Shown here piece by piece: positions 35,732 to 44,414 of a stretch of 64,000 bases of DNA. Each line of letters opens with the position of its first letter. The stretch's first letter is position 1. Position numbers and translations under genes: made by a program. A model generated the notes under the pieces. It saw only the letters and a program-made list of their open reading frames with translations. It was not told where the DNA came from and made no database searches. Source of the DNA: JAVVHH01 sp964657565 (GTDB taxonomy: Bacteria > Pseudomonadota > Alphaproteobacteria > Acetobacterales > Acetobacteraceae); assembly GCA_964657565.1 (NCBI GenBank), contig CAZZVQ010000005.1, forward strand, positions 25,915 to 89,914, written 5' to 3'.

Positions 35732-36487
35732 ATGAGCGTCGCCGTTGCTTGCCGCGGCATCGGCAAGGTCTACGCCAGCCGCACGGGCAGCGTGCAGGCG
35801 CTGCTGCCGGTGGACCTCACCATTTCGCCGGGCGAATTCGTCGTCTTGATCGGACCGTCCGGCTGCGGGAAGACGACGCTGCTGCGCATTCTCGGCGGAC
35901 TGCAATCGGCCAGTTCCGGCTCGCTGGACTTGGTGCCCGGTCCGGATGGGCGGCGGAATATCGGCTTCGTCTTCCAGGCCGCCAATTTGCTGCCGTGGTT
36001 GACGGTCGAGCAGAACGTCGCTTTGCCGCTCAAACTCAACCGCCGCGCCCTGGACTCACGGCTGGCGCGCGCGCGGGCGCTGTGCGCCCAGGTCGGCTTG
36101 GCCGGGTTCGAGCAGCGCTGGCCGCGCGAACTCTCGGGCGGCATGCAGCAGCGAGGTGCGATCGCCCGCGCCTTGGCCGACGACCCCGCGCTGCTGCTGA
36201 TGGATGAACCGTTCGGTGCGCTCGATGCGCTGACCCGCACGCACATGAACCAGGAGTTGGAACGGCTTTGGCTGTCCAGCGGCGCGACCGTGGTGCTGGT
36301 CACGCACTCGATCACCGAGGCGATCATGCTGGCAGACAGGATCGTCCTGATGTCGCCGCGGCCCGGCCGGATCCAGTCCCTCGTTCCGGTGCCGTTCGCC
36401 CGCCCGCGCGCGCCTGCGCTGGAAGGCTCGCCTGCGTTCCAAGCCATTGCCAATGACCTCAGGCGTCAATTGGGGGGAGTGCCGTGA
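35732..36487 (+). CDS. ABC transporter ATP-binding protein, SsuB/TauB type
   Basis: A 251-residue ATPase. Walker A GPSGCGKTT is near residue 42, signature LSGGMQQR near residue 136, Walker B LLMDEPFGALD near residue 155 and the THSITEA switch follows, a set typical of the nitrate/sulfonate/taurine group. It starts 7 bases after the binding protein and overlaps the permease by 4 bases. Confidence 0.9.
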   Translation: MSVAVACRGIGKVYASRTGSVQALLPVDLTISPGEFVVLIGPSGCGKTTLLRILGGLQSASSGSLDLVPGPDGRRNIGFVFQAANLLPWLTVEQNVALPLKLNRRALDSRLARARALCAQVGLAGFEQRWPRELSGGMQQRGAIARALADDPALLLMDEPFGALDALTRTHMNQELERLWLSSGATVVLVTHSITEAIMLADRIVLMSPRPGRIQSLVPVPFARPRAPALEGSPAFQAIANDLRRQLGGVP

Positions 36488-37260
36488 GCGTGCTGACCCG
36501 CGCTCTGCCCGGCGTGCTGGGGGTCGTGATTTTCTTCGCGGCCTGGCAGGCCTATTGCAGCCTGTCCGGCATCTCGACGCTGTTGCTGCCCTCGCCTATC
36601 CAGGTGCTGCGCGCTTTCGTCGAGATCATGACCGAAGCGCCAACCTGGACCGCGTTGGGCTATACGCTCGGCGAGACCGTGGGCGGCTTCTCCATCGCGT
36701 TGGTGGTGGGCGTGATCCTAGGTTGGCTGATTGCCAGTTCCGCGTTCCTGGAGCGCGCCGTGCATCCTTTCGTGGTCGCCAGTCAGATCGTGCCGAAAGT
36801 GGCGTTGGTGCCGCTGTTCGTCTTGTGGTTTGGCTTCGGTCCGATCTCGAAGGTCGTCGTCTCGGCGGTCATCGCCTTCTTCCCCGTCATGACCAACACG
36901 CTGCTCGGTCTGCGTTCTGTCGATCAAGGACATGCGGACGTGTTCGGCGCCTTGCGCGCGAGCCACTGGCAGCGCTTCTGGCAGCTGCAGCTGCCCAGCG
37001 CCATGCCCGCCTTGCTGGCCGGTATGGAGATGGCCGTTGTCTTGGCGACCATCGGCGCCGTAGTGGGCGAGTATCTCGGCGGCAGTGACGGGTTGGGGTT
37101 TCTGGCCGTCGCGACGATGAACGCGTTCCAGACGGACCGATTATTCGCCATCATCATCCTGCTGACGCTGATGGGTTTCCTGCTCTACGCCGCCATCGCC
37201 CTCCTGCGTCGCTGGCTGCTGCCCTGGCACCGCAGCGCGCAAATGACCGCCGCCGGATAG
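36484..37260 (+). CDS. ABC transporter permease, SsuC/TauC type
   Basis: A 258-residue permease with about six membrane helices. The conserved EAA-like loop is in LRASHWQRFWQLQLPSAMP and LLPSPIQVLRAF near the start is family-typical. It is the last gene of the plus-strand run from 19995. About 110 bases follow before the convergent EAL gene, with no obvious T-tailed terminator. Confidence 0.88.
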   Translation: MSVLTRALPGVLGVVIFFAAWQAYCSLSGISTLLLPSPIQVLRAFVEIMTEAPTWTALGYTLGETVGGFSIALVVGVILGWLIASSAFLERAVHPFVVASQIVPKVALVPLFVLWFGFGPISKVVVSAVIAFFPVMTNTLLGLRSVDQGHADVFGALRASHWQRFWQLQLPSAMPALLAGMEMAVVLATIGAVVGEYLGGSDGLGFLAVATMNAFQTDRLFAIIILLTLMGFLLYAAIALLRRWLLPWHRSAQMTAAG

Positions 37261-37371
37261 ACCACCTTGTCGCACGGCCCGGCTACTCGGCTGTGCCGAC
37301 CGACGATACGTTCCGGCGAGCCCGGCCTCCGCATCAGGGACAGGCCAGCCGATGGGGTGCATGCGTTCCGA

Positions 37372-39159
37372 TCAGTGGGAGCTGGCATTATATAAGGGGA
37401 TCGCATGGGCCTGGATCGGTCGCGACATCCAGTAGCCCTGCCCCTCATCACAGCGCCAAGACGCGAGCATATCGAACGCGTCTTGCGTTTCGATACCTTC
37501 GGCGACCACCCGGTACCCGAGATCGTGGGCCATGCCGATCATCGTTCGAACTAGAAGTTGATCCTTCAATGAAGCTGTCAGGCCAAACACGAAAGCCTGA
37601 TCGATCTTGAGTACCGACACGGGTAGCTGCTGAATATAGGACAAATTGCTGTAGCCGGTGCCGAAATCGTCGATGGCGATTGCCATCCCTTGTGCACGCA
37701 GTTCTTGAAGCTGCTCGATCACACGGCGAGCATCCCGCGCGACAGCACTTTCAGTGAATTCCAGTTCGACCAAGCTCGGGTCCAAACCAGCGTCCGCGGC
37801 GATGCGGAGCAGGCGCGATGCAAAGTCTCGTTCCTCAAGGTTGAGGGCTGAAGCGTTGATCGAGACCGACAGATCCAAGCCGCTCTCGCCCCAAGCTCGC
37901 GCTTGCCGCATCGCGGTTGTGGCGACCCACGTCGTCATTGGCCGGGCCATCGCCGTCTGCTCAATGAGCGGAATGAATTCCCCGGGAGAGACTTGTCCTA
38001 ATTGCGGGTGTCGCCAGCGCAGTAATGCTTCAGCACCAAGCATCCGGCCCGAGCTGAGGCTGACGCGCGGCTGATACATGAGGGTGAGCTGATCTTCGCC
38101 TTCCAATGAAGCACCGAATGCGGTCAGAATGGCAAAGCTACGGGTGCTTTTTTCCTCATGGGCAGGGCAGTAGTGGGCAAACCCGTCGTGCGTTTGACGA
38201 GCTTCGTCAACAGCGTTCAGTGCCCGGCGGAAGGTATCTCGCGGGATCGACTGCCCTGCGCGGAATACATGGACGCCTACTGCCGGTTGAGGTGTAATCG
38301 GCACTCCGTCGCACGCGATGGGCTCACGCAGGGCAGTCAGAATCTGTTTGATCTCGCCGCCTTCCGCGCTGTCGAGCAACAAGGCGCAGCGCATCGGTCC
38401 AACATGATACAGGCGTGCGCTATCGCCGCCGCAACGCTGAACAAGCGACATCGCGATCTGCGTTAGCGCGTCCACCTGTCTGGAGCCGAGGACGCGAAGC
38501 GCATGTGCGGTTTGATCAGGAGGCATGATCTCGACGAGCAGGATGGTTCCATCGCTGTCGGCGCCCCGTCTGGTGAGATCCTCCAGATCTTCGAGAAGCT
38601 GGTGCTTATTCGCAAGCCCCGTGGTCGCGTCAACGCGACCGATCATATTCTGCAACTCGACCTGGCTCATCACCATTCCAGCAAGGTCTTGCAGAACGTG
38701 CTTCTCGTCCTCGCCGATCTGCCGGGGCGTGCTGTCGAGCACGCAAATCGTGCCCAGCCCATGACCGCTGCGGGTGAACAACGGAGCGCCGGCATAGAAG
38801 CGGATGCCAGCCTGAACGAGGGGCGAACCGATAAAGCGCGGATCAGCCGCGAGGTCCGGGACGACGAAGACATCGTCTCCCTCGATAGCGTAGCTACAGG
38901 GGGCTTGATGGCGGGGGATTTCCGTCACATCAACGCCGACCCGCGACTTAAACCACTGTCGATCGTGGTCGGTTAGAGAGAGGGTCGAGACCGGAGCGTT
39001 CAGCAGCCGGCTCGCAAGTCGGGTCAGCCGGTCGTAACTCTCGCTCGGAGGCGTGTTGAGCAGTCGGAGATCACGTAAAGCATTCAGCCGCGCTTCCTCA
39101 TTAGAGAGAGTATCAACCAACTGATGCATGGGAAATCCAACTGTCTCTGCTTTATCCAT
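37372..39159 (-). CDS. GAF - degenerate GGDEF - EAL phosphodiesterase (c-di-GMP)
   Basis: A 595-residue cytoplasmic signalling protein. A GAF sensor domain lies at about residues 25-170, a GGDEF-like domain at about 175-330 whose motif has decayed (VGPMRCALLL where GGDEF is expected), and a full EAL domain at about 345-590. EAL catalytic residues are all present: EALLRW, the Asn in SINAS, EFTES, IDDFGTGYSN, the Lys in VLKIDQ and QGYWMSRP. It should hydrolyse cyclic di-GMP under the control of the GAF domain. It stands alone and its base composition looks less GC-rich than its neighbours. Start ATG 39159; ATG 39129 is possible. Confidence 0.88.
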   Translation of the reverse strand: MDKAETVGFPMHQLVDTLSNEEARLNALRDLRLLNTPPSESYDRLTRLASRLLNAPVSTLSLTDHDRQWFKSRVGVDVTEIPRHQAPCSYAIEGDDVFVVPDLAADPRFIGSPLVQAGIRFYAGAPLFTRSGHGLGTICVLDSTPRQIGEDEKHVLQDLAGMVMSQVELQNMIGRVDATTGLANKHQLLEDLEDLTRRGADSDGTILLVEIMPPDQTAHALRVLGSRQVDALTQIAMSLVQRCGGDSARLYHVGPMRCALLLDSAEGGEIKQILTALREPIACDGVPITPQPAVGVHVFRAGQSIPRDTFRRALNAVDEARQTHDGFAHYCPAHEEKSTRSFAILTAFGASLEGEDQLTLMYQPRVSLSSGRMLGAEALLRWRHPQLGQVSPGEFIPLIEQTAMARPMTTWVATTAMRQARAWGESGLDLSVSINASALNLEERDFASRLLRIAADAGLDPSLVELEFTESAVARDARRVIEQLQELRAQGMAIAIDDFGTGYSNLSYIQQLPVSVLKIDQAFVFGLTASLKDQLLVRTMIGMAHDLGYRVVAEGIETQDAFDMLASWRCDEGQGYWMSRPIQAHAIPLYNASSH

Positions 39160-39307
39160 AATTTGACGACCAATGGTTTCAAACTCATTAACGTGGCCGT
39201 TCTAAAAGCTGCGACAGACTTGGGCCGATGCCATGACAACACGCCGCCTACTTTCGGTCGCCCTGCGCGATGGCGCCGAGCGGCTGCAAGGCACCACCCG
39301 GACGTGT
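39160..39307. other. Short gap between EAL gene and hydratase remnant
   Basis: About 150 bases that must hold the promoter of the EAL gene. The part next to the EAL start is AT-rich for this DNA. No clear ribosome site precedes either possible EAL start, and no terminator-like hairpin with a T tract is seen for the catabolic operon ending here. Confidence 0.35.
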
Positions 39308-39421
39308 TCATTCGAACGACAAGCCGATCGCCCCCAGGGGACCATAATCCGCCTGGATGACGTCGCCTGTGGCGATATCAACCGGCCGCCGCATTCTACT
39401 GCAGCCCACGAAGTGAGCTTT
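39308..39421 (-). pseudogene. C-terminal remnant of a 2-keto-4-pentenoate hydratase (MhpD family)
   Basis: After the BphC-type dioxygenase stop, one minus-strand frame reads RRPVDIATGDVIQADYGPLG then AIGLSFE and a TGA at 39308-39310. This matches the usual end of the hydratase/decarboxylase family (GDxVxADFGxLGxVxxxF). Only about 35 codons remain; there is no start or catalytic part. In meta-cleavage pathways a hydratase of this family acts after ring cleavage, so the position directly behind an extradiol dioxygenase gene fits. The fragment seems to be a deletion scar at the end of the operon. Confidence 0.55.
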
Positions 39422-39455
39422 CGTTCGCCTGGTCATTCGAACCGCGCTTACTGGC

Positions 39456-40442
39456 TCACTCCTGCCGGATCACCGCGTCGGCCCAAGCGCACCCGCTGCT
39501 CGGCAGCGGGTCCGGGTTCGGATCCGGCGCACGCATGCCGCGGGAAGCTGCATCCATCGCCAGAGACCGCATCCGCGCCCGGGCCTCCTCGGACAGATGA
39601 AAACGTTCGTGACCCCAATAGCTGGGCCCGTCATGGGTCTCGTGCGGCTGCCACGTAGGGGGGTCGATGGTGCGCGCGCCCCAGCCATACTCGATGAAGA
39701 AGCCGGACGGCGTGTTGGCGTAGAACGACGTCATGTGATCGTTGCTATGGCGCCCGAGCCCGTAGGCGAGACGGCCCTCCTGCATCCGGGCCACGTCGTG
39801 GCCCTGGCCGACATCGTCGAGCGCGCCCAGTTCCACCATGAAATGGTGCAGCCCGGTGCGGCCGGAGCCGACCATCGCGAAGGAGTGGTGGCGTGCGTTC
39901 ATGTGGAAGAAATACAGCGGATAGGGATTGCGCGACCAATCCGTGACGCCGAAGCCGAGCGTGTCGCGGTAGAACGGCACCAGCGCGTCGGCGTCGGCGA
40001 CGTGCAGGACGGCATGGCCCATGCCCATCGCTCCGGTGCGAAAGCCGGTGATCGGGCGTCCCGGCACGAACGGGGTGCTGGCGCGCACCGGTCCATGAAA
40101 CGCCTCCAGGGCCGTGCCCTGTGGGTCGCTGAAGGTGATCAACTCGGTGACTTGGCGCTCGCCGGCCAGTGCGCTGGCCCCACGGCTGACCGGGGTTCCC
40201 GCCGCTTCGAGCCGGGCGGCGAGCGCGTCGAGTGCGGACGCATCGGCGACTTCCCACCCGATGGTGGCGGGGGCGGCGCCGGCGGCGACGAGCAGGCGTT
40301 GGCTGCGATCGTCCATACGGAAGGCCCGCATGGTGCGGCCCCGGTCCACACGCTGCATGCCGAGCAGCCCGGTCGCGAGTTCGTCCCATGGTTCGAGGCG
40401 ATCCGAGCCGATCACCATGTAACCGAGCGCCTGGATACTCAT
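39456..40442 (-). CDS. Type I extradiol dioxygenase, BphC-like
   Basis: A 328-residue two-domain vicinal-oxygen-chelate enzyme that cleaves catechols next to the two hydroxyls. Predicted iron ligands are His143 (MGHAVLHV), His200 (GLHHFMVEL) and Glu251 (GFFIEYGWG). The active-site His186 (NARHHSFA) and His236 (SNDHMTSFY) and the Tyr after it also match BphC. This is close to 2,3-dihydroxybiphenyl 1,2-dioxygenase and its steroid-pathway relatives. The C-terminus is longer than in BphC, with a Pro-rich end. It starts 4 bases after the FAH-family gene. The true catechol is unknown. Confidence 0.9.
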   Translation of the reverse strand: MSIQALGYMVIGSDRLEPWDELATGLLGMQRVDRGRTMRAFRMDDRSQRLLVAAGAAPATIGWEVADASALDALAARLEAAGTPVSRGASALAGERQVTELITFSDPQGTALEAFHGPVRASTPFVPGRPITGFRTGAMGMGHAVLHVADADALVPFYRDTLGFGVTDWSRNPYPLYFFHMNARHHSFAMVGSGRTGLHHFMVELGALDDVGQGHDVARMQEGRLAYGLGRHSNDHMTSFYANTPSGFFIEYGWGARTIDPPTWQPHETHDGPSYWGHERFHLSEEARARMRSLAMDAASRGMRAPDPNPDPLPSSGCAWADAVIRQE

Positions 40443-40446
40443 GAGC

Positions 40447-41298
40447 TTATGTCTCCGCGATGACAGGGTTGCGCAGGATACCGATGCCGGAGATCTCGAC
40501 CTCGACGGTGTCGCCCGGCTGCATCCATAGCGGCGGGGTCCGCTTGGAGCCGACGCCGCCCGGAGTGCCGGAGACGATGACGTCGCCGGGCACCAGGGGC
40601 AGGATCGTGGAAATGTAGGCGATCAATTGCGGGATCGGCGTGATCATCAGGTCGGTGGTCGTGTGCTGGACGACCTCGCCGTTGAGGCGGGTTTCCAAGG
40701 TGAGGACCGCCGGGTCGGGAATGTCGTCGGCGGTCACCATGACCGGGCCGAAGGCGCCGGTGCCGGCAAACGTCTTGCCGGCGAGGAACTGGCTGGTGTG
40801 CGCCTGCCAGTCGCGCACGCTGCCCTCGTTGTAACAGGCATAGCCGGCGACATGGTGGAGCGCGTCGCCGGCGGCGATGTGTCGGCCGCCGCGGCCGATG
40901 ATGACGGCCAGCTCGCCCTCGTAGTCGAAGCGGTCCGAGACTTTCGGGCGGATCATGGGTTGCAGGTGCCCGACCTGGCTGCCGGCGAAGCGGGCGAACA
41001 AAGCGGGGTTCGCCGTTTCGGTGCGCCCGGTCTCGGCGACGTGGTCGCGATAGTTCAGACCGACGCAGATGATCTTGTCGGGATCGGGAATGATCGGCGC
41101 CAAGATCAAGGTGGCCAGCTCGAGTTCCGCCGGCAGCTCGGCGGCGAGGCGTTCGGCTTCGTCCAAGGCATCGGCGGCGAGCAGAGCGCGCAAGGTCGGC
41201 CAGCGCTCGCCGCAGTGCGCACCGAGATCGATCACGCGATCGTCGCGAACGATGCCGTAGGAGGTGCGGCCCGCCGCTTTGAAGGAAACGAGTTTCAT
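40447..41298 (-). CDS. Fumarylacetoacetate hydrolase family protein
   Basis: A 283-residue protein of the FAH family, which hydrolyses or decarboxylates ring-cleavage products of aromatic catabolism. The metal-binding residues are visible as Glu127 and Glu129 in YEGELAVIIG and Asp163 in SVRDWQ. Other family segments are CVGLNYRDH and SGTPGGVG. Start at 41298 (MKLVSF) is supported by GGAGAA just upstream; a TTG 21 bases earlier is less likely. It sits between the methyltransferase and the dioxygenase and probably handles the cleavage product. Confidence 0.9.
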   Translation of the reverse strand: MKLVSFKAAGRTSYGIVRDDRVIDLGAHCGERWPTLRALLAADALDEAERLAAELPAELELATLILAPIIPDPDKIICVGLNYRDHVAETGRTETANPALFARFAGSQVGHLQPMIRPKVSDRFDYEGELAVIIGRGGRHIAAGDALHHVAGYACYNEGSVRDWQAHTSQFLAGKTFAGTGAFGPVMVTADDIPDPAVLTLETRLNGEVVQHTTTDLMITPIPQLIAYISTILPLVPGDVIVSGTPGGVGSKRTPPLWMQPGDTVEVEISGIGILRNPVIAET

Positions 41299-41429
41299 GT
41301 GGGTTCTCCGGTCATTCAACGGCCCAGGGCGCAGGCCGGCTCTTCGTCGAGTTTCGGGAAGACGGTCTCACCTTATCGCTCCCGGCGCGATGGGCGAGTT
41401 CTGGCAGATGCGTCGGCCACGTCGTTCGA

Positions 41430-42182
41430 TCATCGGGATGCTCTCTCGCCCGACTTGGTTCCCCAGAACAGGTCGGCGCCCTTCCAGCTGAAAGTTCCAG
41501 GTTGTTCCACCAGACCATCGAATGCGGCCAGGAGTTCCTCAGGCGCGTAATACGAAACGTCTTCCGGACCCTTCATACCGGCGCCGGCATAAAGTTTGTC
41601 GACCCAATATTCCAGGTGTAGGTCCATCGCCGCGGCCTGTCGCAGGCTGGGGCTGAAGCCGATCTCCGCCAGAACGATGCGGCCGCCGGGCTTCAGGATA
41701 CGGACCATTTGCTCGGCGCATTCACGCCAATCGTCGGCGTGTTGAACGGCTTGAAGCACGGCAACACAATCGAATGAAGCATCGGGCATCTCCTTGGTGT
41801 AGTCGTACTGCCAAGTTCCCAAACGGCCGCCGCGTCCGCGCAGCCCGGCGGCCGTGCTCGTTCGTGCGCGTTCGATGATGTCGACCGAGTGGACATGGCC
41901 CTGCGGGCCAACCATGTCGCCGATGTCCTGCTCGAAGCGGCATGTCTCGATACTCTCGCCGAGGATGAAGACGGCATCGCCGGGGCGGGCGGCCAGTTCC
42001 TCATAGGCGCGATCGCGAAAGCTGGCTCCCTTGACGCGCCAGAGATAGGGCAGGCCGCCGATGATGGTGGCCTTGCACCACCGGTTGCGTTCCTTGGGAT
42101 CGAGGATAACGTCGCCGAAGCGCTCGACGTCGTGGGGCTGGAGCCAATCCCAGGGATTCATGCTTTCGGGCTGCGTGGACAT
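41430..42182 (-). CDS. SAM-dependent methyltransferase-like protein
   Basis: A 250-residue class I methyltransferase-fold protein. A SAM-binding region is suggested by VDIIERARTS, the DASFDCVAVLQAVQHADDW segment (the acidic loop plus the post-I/II motif) and LKPGGRIVLAEIGF (motif III). The N-terminal glycine-rich motif I is weak: the place where a GxGxG loop is expected reads ILGESIETCRFEQ, so activity is uncertain. The start at 42182 follows AGGAG; a longer frame upstream overlaps the MFS gene. In the aromatic operon it could methylate a catechol or be a ubiquinone-like side activity. Confidence 0.75.
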   Translation of the reverse strand: MSTQPESMNPWDWLQPHDVERFGDVILDPKERNRWCKATIIGGLPYLWRVKGASFRDRAYEELAARPGDAVFILGESIETCRFEQDIGDMVGPQGHVHSVDIIERARTSTAAGLRGRGGRLGTWQYDYTKEMPDASFDCVAVLQAVQHADDWRECAEQMVRILKPGGRIVLAEIGFSPSLRQAAAMDLHLEYWVDKLYAGAGMKGPEDVSYYAPEELLAAFDGLVEQPGTFSWKGADLFWGTKSGERASR

Positions 42183-42192
42183 GCTCGAACTC

Positions 42193-43590
42193 CTATGGAA
42201 CAGATGGATAGATGGTCCGTGCAGCCGCAGCGTGGGCAGCCGCAGCATGGGCAGCCGCGGCGTGGGCCGCCCCGGCCTTGGCCGCTACGACGACCGCTAT
42301 GGCGGCGAGCAGGGCCGGGATGGCGCCGACGGAAAGAATCTGCCGGGCGCTCCACCCGGCGAGCAGAGCGGCACCCCCGAGGATCGGTCCACAAATCGAG
42401 CCGATGCGACCGATGCCGAGACCCCAGCCGATGCCGGTCGCCCGGGCTGCGGTCGGGTAGAACGTCGCGGTAAACACATTCAGGCCGGCCTGGGCTCCCT
42501 GGATCACCCATCCGATCGCGAACGCGACAACGCCGATGGTCACGGCCGTCAGCTCCGACTCGGCAAGATACTCGACGAGGCCGATGAAGAGCGCGAATTC
42601 GAGCGGAATCAGCACGACGGGACGGAGCCTGGCCATCAACGGGGCCTGCAACAGCGAGCCGACGATCCCGCCGAGACTGAAGGTCGTGATCGCCAGGATC
42701 CCGGCCGAAACGGGCATGCCTTCCGTCCTCAGCATCGCCGGAAGCCAGCTGACCACGACATAGAGCACCATGAGGTTCATGAAATAGGCCGCCCATAGCG
42801 CTAGCGTCACAAGCGACCGCCCCTGGCGGAACAACTCGTTGACCGGGAGCCTGGCGGGCGCGCGCTCGACCGCGGCAAAGACGGCACCGGTGCCTGCCGC
42901 GTCCGGCCAGATGCGGCGCATGATCGCCTGCACGCGCGGCTGGTTTGCGGCATCGAGCGATAGAAACCGCACCGATTCGGGAAGCAGGACCAGCAGCAGC
43001 AGGCCGATCGCCAACGGACACACGCCGCCGATGATGAACATCGATTGCCAGCCCCAGAGTGGCAGCACGACGGACGCGGTCAGGCCAGCCAGCATCCCGC
43101 CGGTCGGGATGGATGCGGCGGAGATGCAGATCGCCAGGCTGCGACGGCGCAACGGCACGTATTCCGTCAGCAGGGCGATGATGTTCGGGGATGCGCCGCC
43201 GATGCCCAGACCCGTCAGGAAGCGCAGCGCTCCGAGTTGGCCGAGCGTTTCGGCGAACACGGTCGCCAGGGTGAAGATGCCCACCAGCGCCATCGACACG
43301 ATCAGCGCTCGCTTGCGGCCCCACCGATCGCCGGCAGGCCCGATCACGAGGGCTCCCGTCATGATGCCGAACAGCCCCAGCGCGAAGGTCTGCCCGAACG
43401 AACGGACATCGACATGGAAGTGATCCGCCAGCGGCGAGGCCAGGAAACCGATCGCCTGCGCATCGAAGCCGTCGATGATCGTGCTGACGGCGCAGAGCAC
43501 GATGATCCCCACTTGGAGCCGGCTGACCGGTTGCCGATCGATCACTTCGTCGACCCGGTAGACGTTGCTCAGGCCAAGTTGGGGTGCCAT
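42193..43590 (-). CDS. MFS transporter, aromatic acid:H+ symporter (AAHS) type
   Basis: A 465-residue 12-helix transporter. DGFDAQAIGFL in helix 1 and GPAGDRWGRKRALI between helices 2 and 3 are signatures of the aromatic acid:H+ symporter group, which takes up benzoate-like acids. A second loop has MARLRPV. The C-terminus ends in an Ala/His repeat encoded by 15-base tandem copies. It starts one base from the aldolase gene stop and supports the idea that the operon degrades an aromatic acid. Confidence 0.9.
   Translation of the reverse strand: MAPQLGLSNVYRVDEVIDRQPVSRLQVGIIVLCAVSTIIDGFDAQAIGFLASPLADHFHVDVRSFGQTFALGLFGIMTGALVIGPAGDRWGRKRALIVSMALVGIFTLATVFAETLGQLGALRFLTGLGIGGASPNIIALLTEYVPLRRRSLAICISAASIPTGGMLAGLTASVVLPLWGWQSMFIIGGVCPLAIGLLLLVLLPESVRFLSLDAANQPRVQAIMRRIWPDAAGTGAVFAAVERAPARLPVNELFRQGRSLVTLALWAAYFMNLMVLYVVVSWLPAMLRTEGMPVSAGILAITTFSLGGIVGSLLQAPLMARLRPVVLIPLEFALFIGLVEYLAESELTAVTIGVVAFAIGWVIQGAQAGLNVFTATFYPTAARATGIGWGLGIGRIGSICGPILGGAALLAGWSARQILSVGAIPALLAAIAVVVAAKAGAAHAAAAHAAAAHAAAARTIYPSVP
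42221..42280. repeat. 15-base tandem repeat coding an Ala/His tail
   Basis: Three nearly identical 15-base units run at 42221-42235, 42236-42250 and 42251-42265 (GCAGCCGCAGCGTGG with one or two changes), followed by a partial, more diverged unit to about 42280. On the minus strand they encode the repeated AHAAA ending of the MFS protein. The array probably arose by replication slippage and may vary in copy number between strains. Confidence 0.85.
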
Positions 43591-44391
43591 TCAGCGGCCC
43601 CCCATCGCCTTCATGCGCCACAACTCCCATGGGCGGTTCACCTGGCCGGCATTCGTCGTCGTCGCGAGTGCGGCTTCCTGCTCGTTGAGGAACGTGACGT
43701 CGCCGAGTCGCAGGGCCTCGCTCTCCATGCGGGCGTTCACCTCGGTGTAGACCGCGCGGAACACCGCCTGGCGGATGTCGGGCCCCACCACGACGGAGCC
43801 GTGGCCCCGCATGAGCATGACGGGATGGTCGCCCAGGGCGGTGGCCAGGGCGTGGCCCAGCTCGCGGTTGCGGATCAGCATGTCCGTGGCCGGCCCGGCG
43901 GCGTCGCGGATCTCGAACACCGGTGCGCCCGCCCCCAGGAAACCGCTCATGTGGTACAGCGGCTTGAGCGGCACGCGGCTGACGCCGAACGGGATCACGG
44001 CCGGCGAATGGCTGTGCACCACGGACATGACGGCCGGGTTGAGGCGCATGATCTCGCTATGGATGAACCGCTCCAGGTAGACGGCGCGGCCGCGGGAGTC
44101 GACGGGATTGCCGTCGAGGTCGAACTCCATGATGTCCTCGGCGGTGACCAGGGCCGGCGCCATGCTGCGGGCCAGGAGGAAGCGGTTCGGGTCCTTGTCG
44201 TGGCGGGCGCTGACATGGCCGAACCCGTCGACGACGCCCTGGTCGAACAGGATCCGGTTCGCGGCCACCAGATCGTCCAGCAGCCCCGGGGCGACCGGGC
44301 CGGCGGACGCGGGTCCCGCTTGGGCCCATACCACGGCCGGAACGAGCGTTGCGGCGCAGGTGCACGTGCAGAACAGTCGGCGTCCGATCAT
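43591..44391 (-). CDS. Class II aldolase/adducin-family protein with a signal peptide
   Basis: A 266-residue class II aldolase/adducin-type protein. Metal histidines are His126 and His128 in SVVHSHSPAV and His197 in MRGHGSV, and the expected acid is Glu107. Unusually, the first 24 residues look like a signal peptide (RRLF, then a hydrophobic run with cysteines, ending VWAQ), because aldolases of this family are normally cytoplasmic. It would cleave a ketoacid formed late in the pathway or act as a decarboxylase. It sits between LivF and the MFS transporter. Confidence 0.82.
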   Translation of the reverse strand: MIGRRLFCTCTCAATLVPAVVWAQAGPASAGPVAPGLLDDLVAANRILFDQGVVDGFGHVSARHDKDPNRFLLARSMAPALVTAEDIMEFDLDGNPVDSRGRAVYLERFIHSEIMRLNPAVMSVVHSHSPAVIPFGVSRVPLKPLYHMSGFLGAGAPVFEIRDAAGPATDMLIRNRELGHALATALGDHPVMLMRGHGSVVVGPDIRQAVFRAVYTEVNARMESEALRLGDVTFLNEQEAALATTTNAGQVNRPWELWRMKAMGGR

Positions 44392-44414
44392 GGTGGGTCC
44401 TCTCCCATAGCGTC

